DNA of 64,000 nucleotides from JAGNHN01 sp964590645. Lineage in GTDB: Bacteria > Bacteroidota > Bacteroidia > Bacteroidales > JAGNHN01. Position numbers and translations under genes: made by a program. Shown piece after piece: positions 21,147 through 29,851 of the stretch. How positions within the stretch are numbered: the first letter of the stretch is position 1; the number at the start of each line of letters is the position of its first letter. The notes below the pieces were generated by a model. That model was not told the DNA's origin, did no database searches, and saw only the letters and a list, made by a program, of their open reading frames with translations. The stretch spans positions 45,199-109,198 of the forward strand of contig CAZPYJ010000011.1 in NCBI GenBank assembly GCA_964590645.1. Direction: 5' to 3'.

Positions 21147-22481
21147 ATGTCAACGCAATCAAGCCAGGACCTTTACCGCAAAGCGGTGAAAGTCATCCCG
21201 GGAGGGGTCAGCCGGAACACCGTTTTTCGCAGGCCCTACCCGCATTATGTAAAACAGGCAAAGGCTTGTTATGTGCAGGATATCGATGGAAAGGAGTACA
21301 TCGATTTCGCCAACAATATGGCAGCCCTGATCCACGGACACGCCTACGAACCCATCCTTGAAGCGGTGGTGGAACAACTCAGGAAAGGAACGGCTTTCAC
21401 CCTGGCCACAGAGGTGGAGGTACGTTTTGCCGAACACCTGATCAGCCGGGCGGAAGGATTTGAGATGATCCGCTTTGTGAACAGCGGTACTGAAGCCGTT
21501 ATGGCAATGATCAAAGCTTCCAGGGCATTTACCGGCCGCCCCAAAATTGCCAAAGCAGAGGGCGCCTATCACGGAACCTACGATTTTGCAGAAGTCAGCC
21601 AGGTAGCCAATCCCACAAACTGGGGAGACCTGGACAAGCCCAACAGCGTGCCCCTGGCCCACGGTACCCCTAAAGGGGTTCTGGAGGATGTGATCATTTT
21701 TCCCTACAATGACATAGAGCGCACCCTTGCCATTCTGGATGCTCAGGCCTCCGAAATCGCTGCGGTGCTTATCGATCCGGTACCCCACCGTGTGGGCCTG
21801 GTTCCCGGTTCAAAGGAATTTGTGGAAGCGCTCTACCAATGGACGAGAAGAAACGGAGCCCTGCTTATTTTCGATGAGGTGGTCACCTTCCGCATCGAAT
21901 ACGGGGGGGCACAGCAGGATTACTCCATTAAACCGGATTTGACCGCCCTGGGCAAAATCATAGGCGGGGGCTTCCCCGTAGGAGCCGTCACAGGGAGGGC
22001 CGATGTGATGCGGGTATTGGATCCTTCGGCCAACAAGATACTGTTCCCGCACTCCGGCACATTCTCAGCCAACCCAATCACACTGACAGCCGGTTTAGTA
22101 GCAATGCAGCAATTCGACCAGGATGCGGTCAGCCGGTTAAACCGGTTGACCCATAAGGCCATCCTCCAGATTGAGGAGGCCATCAAACTGGCCGACCTGC
22201 CTGTCTCCCTGACGGGAGCCGGATCAATGTTCCGTATCCACCTGAGGGAGGAAGCGCCCAGGACATACCGGGAAGCCTACCGGTCGAAAGAAAGACTGGC
22301 CGTGATCCAGGAATTGCTCGATTATCTCTTCCTGGAGGAACAGTTGATATTGATCAACACCTGCGCCTGTATGTTCTCTACCCCTATGACTCAAAAGGAA
22401 GTGGACCGCCTGTCGCAGGGCCTGTACAACGGATTTTTGCGGATCAAACCGAAAATCCTGGCACTGAATGAGGATGAATAA
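21147..22481 (+). CDS. Class III PLP aminotransferase, beta-amino acid transaminase-like
   Basis: The 444 residues are of fold type I with Ser-Gly-Thr-Glu-Ala (113-117), Tyr-His-Gly (141-143), the PLP-pyridine aspartate Asp243 in Phe-Asp-Glu-Val-Val and the PLP lysine Lys270. The family also contains glutamate-1-semialdehyde aminomutase (HemL). However, Pro-Gly-Gly-Val-Ser-Arg (Arg23), Pro-His-Ser-Gly-Thr-Phe and Tyr-Asn-Asp resemble the beta-phenylalanine transaminase branch, where the matching Arg binds the beta-amino acid carboxylate. Its place after an aminomutase and a CoA-transferase supports conversion of a beta-amino acid to a beta-keto acid. Substrate specificity is not proven. Confidence 0.78.
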   Translation: MSTQSSQDLYRKAVKVIPGGVSRNTVFRRPYPHYVKQAKACYVQDIDGKEYIDFANNMAALIHGHAYEPILEAVVEQLRKGTAFTLATEVEVRFAEHLISRAEGFEMIRFVNSGTEAVMAMIKASRAFTGRPKIAKAEGAYHGTYDFAEVSQVANPTNWGDLDKPNSVPLAHGTPKGVLEDVIIFPYNDIERTLAILDAQASEIAAVLIDPVPHRVGLVPGSKEFVEALYQWTRRNGALLIFDEVVTFRIEYGGAQQDYSIKPDLTALGKIIGGGFPVGAVTGRADVMRVLDPSANKILFPHSGTFSANPITLTAGLVAMQQFDQDAVSRLNRLTHKAILQIEEAIKLADLPVSLTGAGSMFRIHLREEAPRTYREAYRSKERLAVIQELLDYLFLEEQLILINTCACMFSTPMTQKEVDRLSQGLYNGFLRIKPKILALNEDE

Positions 22482-22492
22482 AAAGCGAGAAA

Positions 22493-23695
22493 ATGCAAGA
22501 AGTATTTATTTGTGATGCCATACGCACGCCGGTGGGCAAGTACGCCGGCTCCTTGTCTTCGATCAGAACAGACGACCTGGCGGCCATCCCGCTCAGGGAA
22601 TTGCTGAATCGTAATCCGGAAATACCGGCTGAAGAAATAGATGACGTGATCCTGGGATGTGCCAACCAGGCGGGGGAAGACAACCGCAATATTGGCAGGA
22701 TGAGCCTGCTGCTGGCGGCTTATCCTGCCACGGTGCCGGGGGTAACTGTGAACAGGCTATGCGGTTCAGGGATGGAAGCGATAGGATCGGCTTTCAGAGC
22801 CATCCGCGCCGGAGAAGGGGAGCTGATTATCGCCGGAGGGGTGGAAAGTATGTCGAGGGCTCCCTTTGTGATGGGGAAATCCACCACAGCATTCGGCCGG
22901 GCACCGGAATTGTTCGACACAACGATAGGATGGCGCTTTGTAAACAAGTTAATGGATCAGCTTTACGGCACAGAATCGATGATCCAGACGGCGGAAAACA
23001 TTGCAAAGGAATATGGCATCTCACGCGAAGATCAGGATGCATTCGCATTATGGAGCCAGCTGAAAGCAGACCAGGCACAGAAAGAAGGATGGCTGGCGCA
23101 GGAGATCGTTCCTGTTTCCATTCCGCAGCGCAAGGCGGATCCTCTTGTTGTTTCAAGCGATGAGCATCCCAGATTAACCAGTCTGGAGAAACTGTCAGGC
23201 CTGAAAGCAGTGGTAGGTCCGGAGGGCAGTGTCACAGCCGGCAATGCGTCCGGTATTAATGACGGTGCAGCCGCTTTGATCATTGCTTCGGAGAAGGCTG
23301 TCAGGGAATACGGATTGAAACCTCTTGCCAGGATATTGGGGATGCAGGCGACCGGAGTCCCTCCACGGATTATGGGAATGGGTCCTGTTCCTGCTACGCA
23401 AAAGCTCCTGGCACGCCTTGGATTGACGTTGGCCGATATGGATATCATTGAGCTGAACGAAGCCTTCGCTGCCCAGGCATTGGGCTGCACCCGGGCACTG
23501 GGTCTGGCGGATGACGATCCCCGCATCAACCCCTGGGGAGGCGCCATTGCCCTGGGCCATCCGCTGGGAATGAGCGGCGCCCGCCTGCTGACCACCGCTA
23601 CCCACCAATTGCAGCAAAGCCAGTCAGGCAAGGCGCTGTGCACGATGTGCATCGGCGTGGGACAGGGCATCGCGATGGTAATCGAAAAAGTCTAA
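22493..23695 (+). CDS. Thiolase (acetyl-CoA acyltransferase, 3-oxoadipyl-CoA thiolase-like)
   Basis: This 400-residue degradative-type thiolase has nucleophile Cys90 (Asn-Arg-Leu-Cys-Gly-Ser-Gly), His356 (Gly-His-Pro-Leu-Gly) and Cys386 (Cys-Ile-Gly-Val-Gly-Gln-Gly). The segment Phe-Asp-Thr-Thr-Ile-Gly-Trp-Arg-Phe-Val-Asn is characteristic of the PcaF/PaaJ branch that cleaves 3-oxoadipyl-CoA to succinyl-CoA and acetyl-CoA. It starts 11 bases after the transaminase gene and ends the operon. Here it should cleave the beta-ketoacyl-CoA made by the CoA-transferase. Confidence 0.9.
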   Translation: MQEVFICDAIRTPVGKYAGSLSSIRTDDLAAIPLRELLNRNPEIPAEEIDDVILGCANQAGEDNRNIGRMSLLLAAYPATVPGVTVNRLCGSGMEAIGSAFRAIRAGEGELIIAGGVESMSRAPFVMGKSTTAFGRAPELFDTTIGWRFVNKLMDQLYGTESMIQTAENIAKEYGISREDQDAFALWSQLKADQAQKEGWLAQEIVPVSIPQRKADPLVVSSDEHPRLTSLEKLSGLKAVVGPEGSVTAGNASGINDGAAALIIASEKAVREYGLKPLARILGMQATGVPPRIMGMGPVPATQKLLARLGLTLADMDIIELNEAFAAQALGCTRALGLADDDPRINPWGGAIALGHPLGMSGARLLTTATHQLQQSQSGKALCTMCIGVGQGIAMVIEKV

Positions 23696-23728
23696 GCTAA
23701 GCCGAGTATATCACCATTCCTTCGGAAT

Positions 23729-23757
23729 AAAAAAAAAGCCACCCCGCAAGGTGGCTT
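23729..23757 (-). terminator. Bidirectional rho-independent terminator
   Basis: The stem GCCACC/GGTGGC (extended by A·T pairs) has loop CCGCAA. The T run is long on the minus strand, so it ends the DUF4402 gene. A shorter T run on the plus strand could also end the KamA operon. Confidence 0.85.
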
Positions 23758-23783
23758 TAAAATTTCTGAGGAGCTCTTTGATC

Positions 23784-24305
23784 TTAGTTGTAGGCAACAA
23801 CCACATCGAAGGTACCGCTGTAGAGGCCGGGAGCCTGGTTGGCTTCCACGTTCAGGGTGGCACCTACCACCAGGGTAGCAGTTCCCTGGTTGCTCAGGCT
23901 GTTGGTAGCGCCCAGGCTGCTGACGAAGTTATCCACTTCCATTTCATCGTTGCCAGACTCAATGTCGATGGAGCTCGGCAGATCGATGGTGAAAGAAGCA
24001 CCGGGATAACCCTGGATGTCGAAGCTGGCGGCACTGTTTACATTGCCGGCAGCGATCAGGGTAACGCCACCCATACCGGAACGGCTTCCGTCGAGGGCGA
24101 TGCTTACACTTCCGTCGGCGATGCCGGCAGCAATGTTCCCGAAGGCCAGGTCAGCCTGTTTTACGATTTCCAGGGGCTGCACGATCCGGGCGGTAGCGGT
24201 GGCGGTTCCGGTAGCGGAAGCGGTGACAACCACAGTGGCCATTACATTGTTTCCGAGGAAGAAAGCAGCGAGGAGGCTGGCAAAAACGATCAGATTCTTT
24301 TTCAT
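23784..24305 (-). CDS. Exported DUF4402 protein
   Basis: The 173 residues begin with a signal peptide ending near residue 23 (Val-Met-Ala). An alanine/threonine-rich beta-strand segment then reads Ala-Ser-Ala-Thr-Gly-Thr-Ala-Thr-Ala. The remainder has the DUF4402 pattern (Leu-Ala-Phe-Gly-Asn-Ile-Ala near 53, closing Tyr-Ser-Gly-Thr-Phe-Asp-Val-Val-Val-Ala-Tyr). DUF4402 proteins are secreted beta-sandwich proteins of unknown role, often abundant at the surface. It stands alone, with its own terminator and about 600 bases of repeats upstream. Confidence 0.88.
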   Translation of the reverse strand: MKKNLIVFASLLAAFFLGNNVMATVVVTASATGTATATARIVQPLEIVKQADLAFGNIAAGIADGSVSIALDGSRSGMGGVTLIAAGNVNSAASFDIQGYPGASFTIDLPSSIDIESGNDEMEVDNFVSSLGATNSLSNQGTATLVVGATLNVEANQAPGLYSGTFDVVVAYN

Positions 24306-24617
24306 TGTTTTGTGTTTTTTAGGGTTAGTGTTTGTGTTGATGCCAAACCTTTGTCAATGCCTGTGCCAGACTTTGGCACAGACATCCAAAACGCTGATAA
24401 TCTGATTAGTATAAATTTTTGCCAATAATTGCAAAGCTGTATTTTGTCCCGGGTGCGGACAATCTAAGCTTGTACGGGACATTTCCGTCTGTCAATGCCT
24501 ATAAAAGGATGCTAAGCAAAGGTGACCCCACGGGGTTTTTGAGATTTGAACTCACGCCCATCATTCCCTCAACCATAATCATTCCTCCTTCCCCTATCCC
24601 TATCCCTATCCCTCGCT

Positions 24618-24662
24618 GTCCGTAGCCATACCTGTCGGCAGGAAATCGTCCACGCTACGGAC
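24618..24662. repeat. REP palindrome, long form
   Basis: GTCCGTAGC/GCTACGGAC arms with the 21-bp insert (one base differs from the RAYT-proximal copies). The region 24306-24939 has no gene; it holds this repeat, the conserved linker, a second REP and an octamer array. Confidence 0.9.
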
Positions 24663-24731
24663 TTTTACATCCCTGGCTTTAAGTGCCAAAACGCATCCCT
24701 TCATCGCAGGCTGCATCCTGTGCTCTGTATC

Positions 24732-24755
24732 GTGCGTAGCGATGACGCTAAGCAC
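24732..24755. repeat. REP palindrome, degenerate short form
   Basis: Left arm GTGCGTAGC and right arm GCTAAGCAC, with one mismatch in the stem. The trailing CAGCGG is conserved. Confidence 0.8.
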
Positions 24756-24768
24756 AGCGGAGTCTTCT

Positions 24769-24978
24769 GACCTACTGACCTTCTGACCTTCTGACCTTCT
24801 GACCTTCTGACCTTCTGACCTACTGACCTTCTGACCTTCTGACCTACTGACCTACTGATCTACTGACCTACTGATCTACTGATCTATTGATCTACTGACC
24901 TAATGATCTAATGACCTTCTGACCTTCTGACCTACTGACCTACTGATCTTCTGAATCCGCTGACCTTCTGGTCTTCTC
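24769..24978. repeat. Octamer tandem array overlapping a CDS end
   Basis: About 26 units, here mostly GACCTTCT and GACCTACT. The right end enters the DUF5723 gene and encodes its last ten or so residues and the stop codon. Confidence 0.9.
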
Positions 24979-26367
24979 CTTCTTCACCTTCTCTTCCTTT
25001 GGCGCCTTAGGGGCTTTTTCACGCTTAACCCCATATTCCCCGAAGCGGAAATTAATACCAGTCTGCAGGTTCAGGAAGCGCAGCTTGTCGGGCATAAAAA
25101 GGACAGGAAGGTTGTCGTTGAGCAGGTAAAACTGAAAAGGTCCGGCCTTGACGCTCATTCCCACCCCCAGGTTGTTGAAGGAATAGTTGCGGTAGGTATA
25201 ATTGGCAGACAAGCTCAGCACCTTGCCGAAACGGTGGTGATAGGAAAGGCTGGCACTGGGATACCAGCGCTCGTTGAAGCGGTCGGCACGCATCAGCAAA
25301 CCCAATTTGTGACGCTCACTCAATGCATATTCCCCGCTTAGATACAGTCGCGAGCTAAGATTGCGGCGGTACTCCTTGTCTTCATCCTGAATATCGAAGA
25401 TAGATTCAAGGGTATCCACCAGTTCATCCAGCTGATCCTCAAAAGCGGCATCGTTATCGCCAAAAAGATCATCCAGCTCCAGGCCACTGAAAGTATAGTT
25501 GCCGTCTTCGATATGGTGGCGGCGGGCATTGGTCTTCCAATCGATGAAACCCAGGTCCAGGATTCCTGCGGAGAAACGGAAGGAACTATCCAGCTGATAG
25601 GTAGCGCCCAGGTCGATGGCAAAGCCCTGATTATCCTTGCCGAATATCTCAAAATCATAATCCACATCGAAAGGATCGCGTATTTGCACATCGGCTCCAG
25701 CCGTAAGGATTTCCAGTTCGCTCTCCAGTTGGATATCGTAGGTATTCGGATCGGTGAATATCTCAAAGCGGGTAGCCAGGGCGGAAGCGTGCCCGCGGCC
25801 CAGCAGATACTTCAGGTTGATTCCCGCCACAATCTTGTCATTGATGGGATAACTTGCACCTGCCGAGAAAGCGCTGTACGACATCAGCTCCACGCCAAGG
25901 GCACTCATATCTACCGTCTCGCCCAGAAAGGCCCCATTCCCTTGCCATAAAAAGGAGATCATTTCCTTTGGATAGGCAAAGCGGGTTCTGACCTTCTCGG
26001 TCAGCGAAAAGCGCAGAAACAGATCCTTTCTCACAGAAAATCCCAGGTCAAAAATGACTTCGTCCACCCCAAGCTCCAGGAAATTGTGCTTCTGCATATT
26101 GCCAATCATATAGCCCACATCCAGCAGCAGGCTGTCGCCATCCACCCTTTGGAAAACATCTTCAAAAGCAAGGTTGTGGCTGTATTCTGTGTAGAAAGAA
26201 GAGAATGCGGGAAAGCCGAAATAGCCCTTAAACTCGGGTCGGAGGGCGGGATTCTGGTTCAAAGACTGGGGGAGCCAGTCCATATGATGAGAAAGGTAAG
26301 TACCCTGAGAGAAGGCGGACACGGAAATAAAGAGAAAGATAAAAATGCTATATATCAGTCGTTTCAT
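24940..26367 (-). CDS. DUF5723 outer-membrane beta-barrel-like protein
   Basis: This 475-residue protein has a signal peptide (1-20, ending Ser-Ala-Phe-Ser-Gln) and the Bacteroidota-specific DUF5723 pattern: Asn-Gln-Asn-Pro-Ala-Leu-Arg-Pro near residue 38, many amphipathic strands and Tyr-Thr-Tyr-Arg-Asn-Tyr near 404. It is probably an outer-membrane barrel of unknown role. A lysine-rich tail (Lys-Glu-Glu-Lys-Val-Lys-Lys) follows the barrel. The final Thr-Arg-Arg-Ser-Ala-Asp-Ser-Glu-Asp-Gln and the stop come from the octamer array. It starts 12 bases after the upstream lipoprotein gene. Confidence 0.82.
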   Translation of the reverse strand: MKRLIYSIFIFLFISVSAFSQGTYLSHHMDWLPQSLNQNPALRPEFKGYFGFPAFSSFYTEYSHNLAFEDVFQRVDGDSLLLDVGYMIGNMQKHNFLELGVDEVIFDLGFSVRKDLFLRFSLTEKVRTRFAYPKEMISFLWQGNGAFLGETVDMSALGVELMSYSAFSAGASYPINDKIVAGINLKYLLGRGHASALATRFEIFTDPNTYDIQLESELEILTAGADVQIRDPFDVDYDFEIFGKDNQGFAIDLGATYQLDSSFRFSAGILDLGFIDWKTNARRHHIEDGNYTFSGLELDDLFGDNDAAFEDQLDELVDTLESIFDIQDEDKEYRRNLSSRLYLSGEYALSERHKLGLLMRADRFNERWYPSASLSYHHRFGKVLSLSANYTYRNYSFNNLGVGMSVKAGPFQFYLLNDNLPVLFMPDKLRFLNLQTGINFRFGEYGVKREKAPKAPKEEKVKKEKTRRSADSEDQ

Positions 26368-26379
26368 CGCAGTTCTCCT

Positions 26380-27966
26380 TTAGTTAAGGGACACATTGAG
26401 TTTGGCATTGGCCCCGATTTGGACCTGCAGGGCGGCATCTCCGTAAATACGGACCCTTTCGCCATTGGCCGTGCGCATTCTCCCTTTCAGAATCAGCTTT
26501 TCTGTGCGGAGAAGATGATCCATCCGGTTTCCGCTGAATTGAATATCGGTAGTTTGTCTGCCCGGTGCAAGCACCCTGAGATCGGGGGCAGGCCCGACAC
26601 TGCCCGAGGCAATGATCAGGTCATAACCATTGAAGAGGGAATCCAGCAGGATTCCGTTTGTATCCAGGAGATATGCCTGGAAAGCGACTTCGAAGGGGAA
26701 GGTGTTCTCGATATGGACCCGGAAGCCGGCCGCCTCCAGCTCTTCGATGCTGCTCAGGTCGAAATCCACGGTATCCTGCAGAATGAGTTCGGAGATGGCT
26801 CCGGAAAGTGGCACCTCGATTTGCACATCCACATCAATACGACTGGTATCAAGCAGGAAATTGGAACCCGTGGAACCATCCGGGTTCAGGGCTCCTGAGA
26901 AATCATAGTAGAATTTATTGGGGGCATTATTGATGGCGGTGGCAATGTCTCCGCTTCGTATCGTAATATGGGAGATGGCAGCTTCGCCTACCTGCGATAT
27001 CGAAGGGGACTGGATCTCGAAGAAATCGGGGAGATCGGCAATATTGAATTTATAAGGGAAATTGATGGCAGAATAGGCCCATAAATTATTGGGAATAAGG
27101 CGAACTGGCAATCCGAAGGAGTTCCTGACTTCAAGCTTCAGAATGACAGAGTCGATGGCGATGCCGCCAAAAGTAGTACCATTAAAGGCATCAATCATCA
27201 GGGTATCGCTGAGCGACTCCTGACGGGAGTTGAGATAACCGAATGCCCTCACAAACTCAACATCCCTCAGGCTTTCATTCATCGAAATGGTATAAGGGTT
27301 GGCCATTGCATTGCTATCACCGTAGAGGATGAGCCGGTACTCCGGATTCAGCACATTGCTCAGGGTGTCGATGGTTTGAGGAATAAGCACACAGCCATTC
27401 AAATCGATGGAGTGGTCGATGATGACTGGCAAAGTACCGGTATAATTATGATCCAGGATGATTTCCAGGCTGCTCCCATCGCAGCGGAAGAAAGGAAGTT
27501 TCACTTCAATGATCCCGCTATGGTTGATATTGGAGGTAATGTGCAAATCAAAATGCCCCCGCATTTCGAGGCTATCCAGGCGCTCTCCCCCGGGCAGGTT
27601 CATCGGATAATTCTGACTATATGCCAGGATAAAAGTATCTCCGGGAAGGAAGGGCGGCATTGAAAAATTCTCTTCTGTATTGAGAAATTGATCCGGGATG
27701 ACCAGATAGTCTTCCAATACCCCTGTGGTAGCCTGGCTCTCGTAAACCAAATATATCTGCCCACTCTGGGGATCTTCCAGCAGATAGCCTTCAGAGTTTT
27801 CCAACACATCCGCCATTGTCAGCTTACTGGAAACCAGGGGGGCTGCAATCTCAGGATTCCAGTCGGCAAACTTCACTTTATCAAAATCATAATCTTTGAG
27901 ACAGGAAGCCAGGGCAAACAACAGCCCCACTCCTGAGAGAGAAAGGAGTATCTTCTTCATTTTCAA
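26380..27966 (-). CDS. Hypothetical exported lipoprotein
   Basis: The 528 residues begin with a lipoprotein signal peptide (Phe-Ala-Leu-Ala-Ser-Cys, lipid cysteine near residue 22). The rest is beta-strand rich with repeated Asp-Thr/Leu-x-Asp motifs, suggesting stacked immunoglobulin-like domains. I know no named family with confidence. It directly precedes the DUF5723 gene and may form a surface complex with it. Confidence 0.75.
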   Translation of the reverse strand: MKMKKILLSLSGVGLLFALASCLKDYDFDKVKFADWNPEIAAPLVSSKLTMADVLENSEGYLLEDPQSGQIYLVYESQATTGVLEDYLVIPDQFLNTEENFSMPPFLPGDTFILAYSQNYPMNLPGGERLDSLEMRGHFDLHITSNINHSGIIEVKLPFFRCDGSSLEIILDHNYTGTLPVIIDHSIDLNGCVLIPQTIDTLSNVLNPEYRLILYGDSNAMANPYTISMNESLRDVEFVRAFGYLNSRQESLSDTLMIDAFNGTTFGGIAIDSVILKLEVRNSFGLPVRLIPNNLWAYSAINFPYKFNIADLPDFFEIQSPSISQVGEAAISHITIRSGDIATAINNAPNKFYYDFSGALNPDGSTGSNFLLDTSRIDVDVQIEVPLSGAISELILQDTVDFDLSSIEELEAAGFRVHIENTFPFEVAFQAYLLDTNGILLDSLFNGYDLIIASGSVGPAPDLRVLAPGRQTTDIQFSGNRMDHLLRTEKLILKGRMRTANGERVRIYGDAALQVQIGANAKLNVSLN

Positions 27967-28013
27967 AATGACTTAAGATGAAAAGCCCTGCGGCGGCCAA
28001 GATGCCTCGCAGA

Positions 28014-28808
28014 TTAGTTCATATAATAAGGGATGCTTGAGCCATCAAATAGGAAGGTCACTTTATCGTCGCAAGCCCCGTTCCCGAAGTCAATTTCACC
28101 ATTTTCCACCACGGCACCCGGGAGGCTGATGTCCAGCAAGCCTTCGCCGATCCATTTGCAGCTGCGGTCGAAAATCAGGTCACTGGTTACGGAAACATCG
28201 AACGACTGGCCATTGTATGCGGTTCCGTCCACACTTCCTCCTGCAAGAATGGCATAAATGTCATCGCCCACCTCATTAAAAGTAGTGTCGCCTGCCAGCC
28301 AGCGCAGGGTGTAATCACAGGCCCACTGGGTGGTATCGCTGCCCTCGGAAAGCTGCCCACCGATCACCTGGAGCATCAGGTCTTTGTTGGCTGTGGAAAA
28401 GTCTTTCTCCAGGTTCATTAAGCCGGAAATACCTTTGGCACCGACGGTATATGAGGAAAACTGGACTGCAGCGGATACTGTATCCTGGGAGTAATCCCCT
28501 CCAATAAATGCCGAAATCGAACCCGACCTTGTTTTTCCGTCGGGGCACTGCACGCCGTTGCCAAAATCAAGGGTCAGGGTGCCGGCACTGTAGGTTGCCT
28601 GGGCAGCATCAATGACCGATGATCCGTTTGCCATCAGGACAGAATCGCGCAGGGCTTTGTCCACATAATTAAAGACATCAAAGAACACTTCCTGGCCGAG
28701 TACGTACTCAGAAGCTGTTTCAATGTTGGCTTGCAGGTCAAGGGATTCTTCATCACAAGACACAAAGAGGATCACGGGGATCAGGAAAATCAGAGAAATT
28801 TTACGCAT
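28014..28808 (-). CDS. Hypothetical lipoprotein, paralogue of the next gene upstream
   Basis: The start is placed at 28808 (Met-Arg-Lys-Ile-Ser-Leu), directly before the signal peptide whose lipid cysteine is in Phe-Val-Ser-Cys-Asp-Glu-Glu. The 264 residues share a layout with the product of 28919-29740. Both have Val-Asp-Lys-Ala-x-Arg-Asp-Ser near residue 50, Cys-Pro-Asp-Gly near 90 and a closing Gly-x-Cys-Asp…Ile-Pro-(Tyr/Phe). No family is known to me. The arrangement suggests an ancient tandem duplication. Confidence 0.75.
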   Translation of the reverse strand: MRKISLIFLIPVILFVSCDEESLDLQANIETASEYVLGQEVFFDVFNYVDKALRDSVLMANGSSVIDAAQATYSAGTLTLDFGNGVQCPDGKTRSGSISAFIGGDYSQDTVSAAVQFSSYTVGAKGISGLMNLEKDFSTANKDLMLQVIGGQLSEGSDTTQWACDYTLRWLAGDTTFNEVGDDIYAILAGGSVDGTAYNGQSFDVSVTSDLIFDRSCKWIGEGLLDISLPGAVVENGEIDFGNGACDDKVTFLFDGSSIPYYMN

Positions 28809-28918
28809 AACTGACAGAGTTGTATGATGCAAATATAAGCCTATATTGACAAAATCTCAATATGTCGTTTTAAGAATTCTCTAAATAACAAATATTTAAC
28901 AAAATTTCCGCAGAAAGA

Positions 28919-29740
28919 TCAATCCAGGAAAAAGGGGATTTCGTTTCCATTGAACCAGAGTAAAATCCGCTCATCGCATTCTCCATCGCCAAATACGATC
29001 GTTCCTTCTTCAAATTCAAGTGCCGGAACAGACAGAAAAATCCTTCCGGCAACAAAATAAGGGCAGCTGCGTCGCCAATGCATATCTTCTTCTACCCGGG
29101 CTGTAAAGCCAATCAGATTGGTAGCCGTTCCGGAAAACACAGAGCCGCTGAGAAGGAGGCACTCGTCATCCCGGATATCGAAAGGGGTTTGCATTCCGGC
29201 CATCCAACGAAGGCTGCTTGATTCATTCCAGATGATCTTATCCTTTCCGACGAAGACACTGCCATCCTTCACATCCATATTCACCCGTTTTAATCCGCTG
29301 CTGTCTTCCAGATAACCTGTAAGCCTGATCACCCCATCCAGGCGGTGGCCATTGATATGATAGGCATCAAAGCGGAGGAGGGCTTCCAGGGTATCACCGA
29401 GGTAGGGGGTGTATAATTCAGCGATAATCAGGCCACGGCGGAGATTTCCATCCGGGCAGAGCACATCTGTTTCACCATAATCAATGCTAAATCCGCCATC
29501 ATTCGGGAACTGAATACAAAAGGCGGAATCGATGAGGGCCTGACCTTGAAATTGCAGGCTGCTGTCCCTGGCAGCCTTGTCCACCTGCATCAAGACATCC
29601 CAGAAGTACTGCTGTGCCCTCAGCATATCCCCACTCACCCTCAGGTTATTCTGATAGCTTTGTGTAGGTGGATCCTCACAAGACCAGAGCGCAAGACTCA
29701 AAATCAGAAGGGATAACAATCTGGATATGCCTGGCTTCAT
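28919..29740 (-). CDS. Hypothetical lipoprotein, paralogue of the gene downstream
   Basis: The start is set at 29740 (Met-Lys-Pro-Gly-Ile-Ser), which leads straight into a lipoprotein signal ending Ala-Leu-Trp-Ser-Cys-Glu-Asp. The 273 residues show conserved motifs Val-Asp-Lys-Ala-Ala-Arg-Asp-Ser, Cys-Pro-Asp-Gly, Leu-Arg-Trp-Met-Ala-Gly and Gly-Glu-Cys-Asp-Glu, shared with the adjacent paralogue. It is likely anchored in the outer membrane. The function is unknown. Confidence 0.75.
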   Translation of the reverse strand: MKPGISRLLSLLILSLALWSCEDPPTQSYQNNLRVSGDMLRAQQYFWDVLMQVDKAARDSSLQFQGQALIDSAFCIQFPNDGGFSIDYGETDVLCPDGNLRRGLIIAELYTPYLGDTLEALLRFDAYHINGHRLDGVIRLTGYLEDSSGLKRVNMDVKDGSVFVGKDKIIWNESSSLRWMAGMQTPFDIRDDECLLLSGSVFSGTATNLIGFTARVEEDMHWRRSCPYFVAGRIFLSVPALEFEEGTIVFGDGECDERILLWFNGNEIPFFLD

Positions 29741-29851
29741 CGGGGAAGTTTGAACAAATATACAAACATCTGTCATTGGCCTGACCGCAGGAGCGTTTGG
29801 AGCAAGTCGTAAAAAATTCCTAATTTATCGCGTGAGGCAAAAAAAGCTGTT

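Noticed and set aside
21147..22481. HemL (glutamate-1-semialdehyde 2,1-aminomutase) for tetrapyrrole synthesis
   Set aside because: The fold is the same, but the early Arg motif and the operon partners fit a beta-amino acid transaminase. No haem genes are near.
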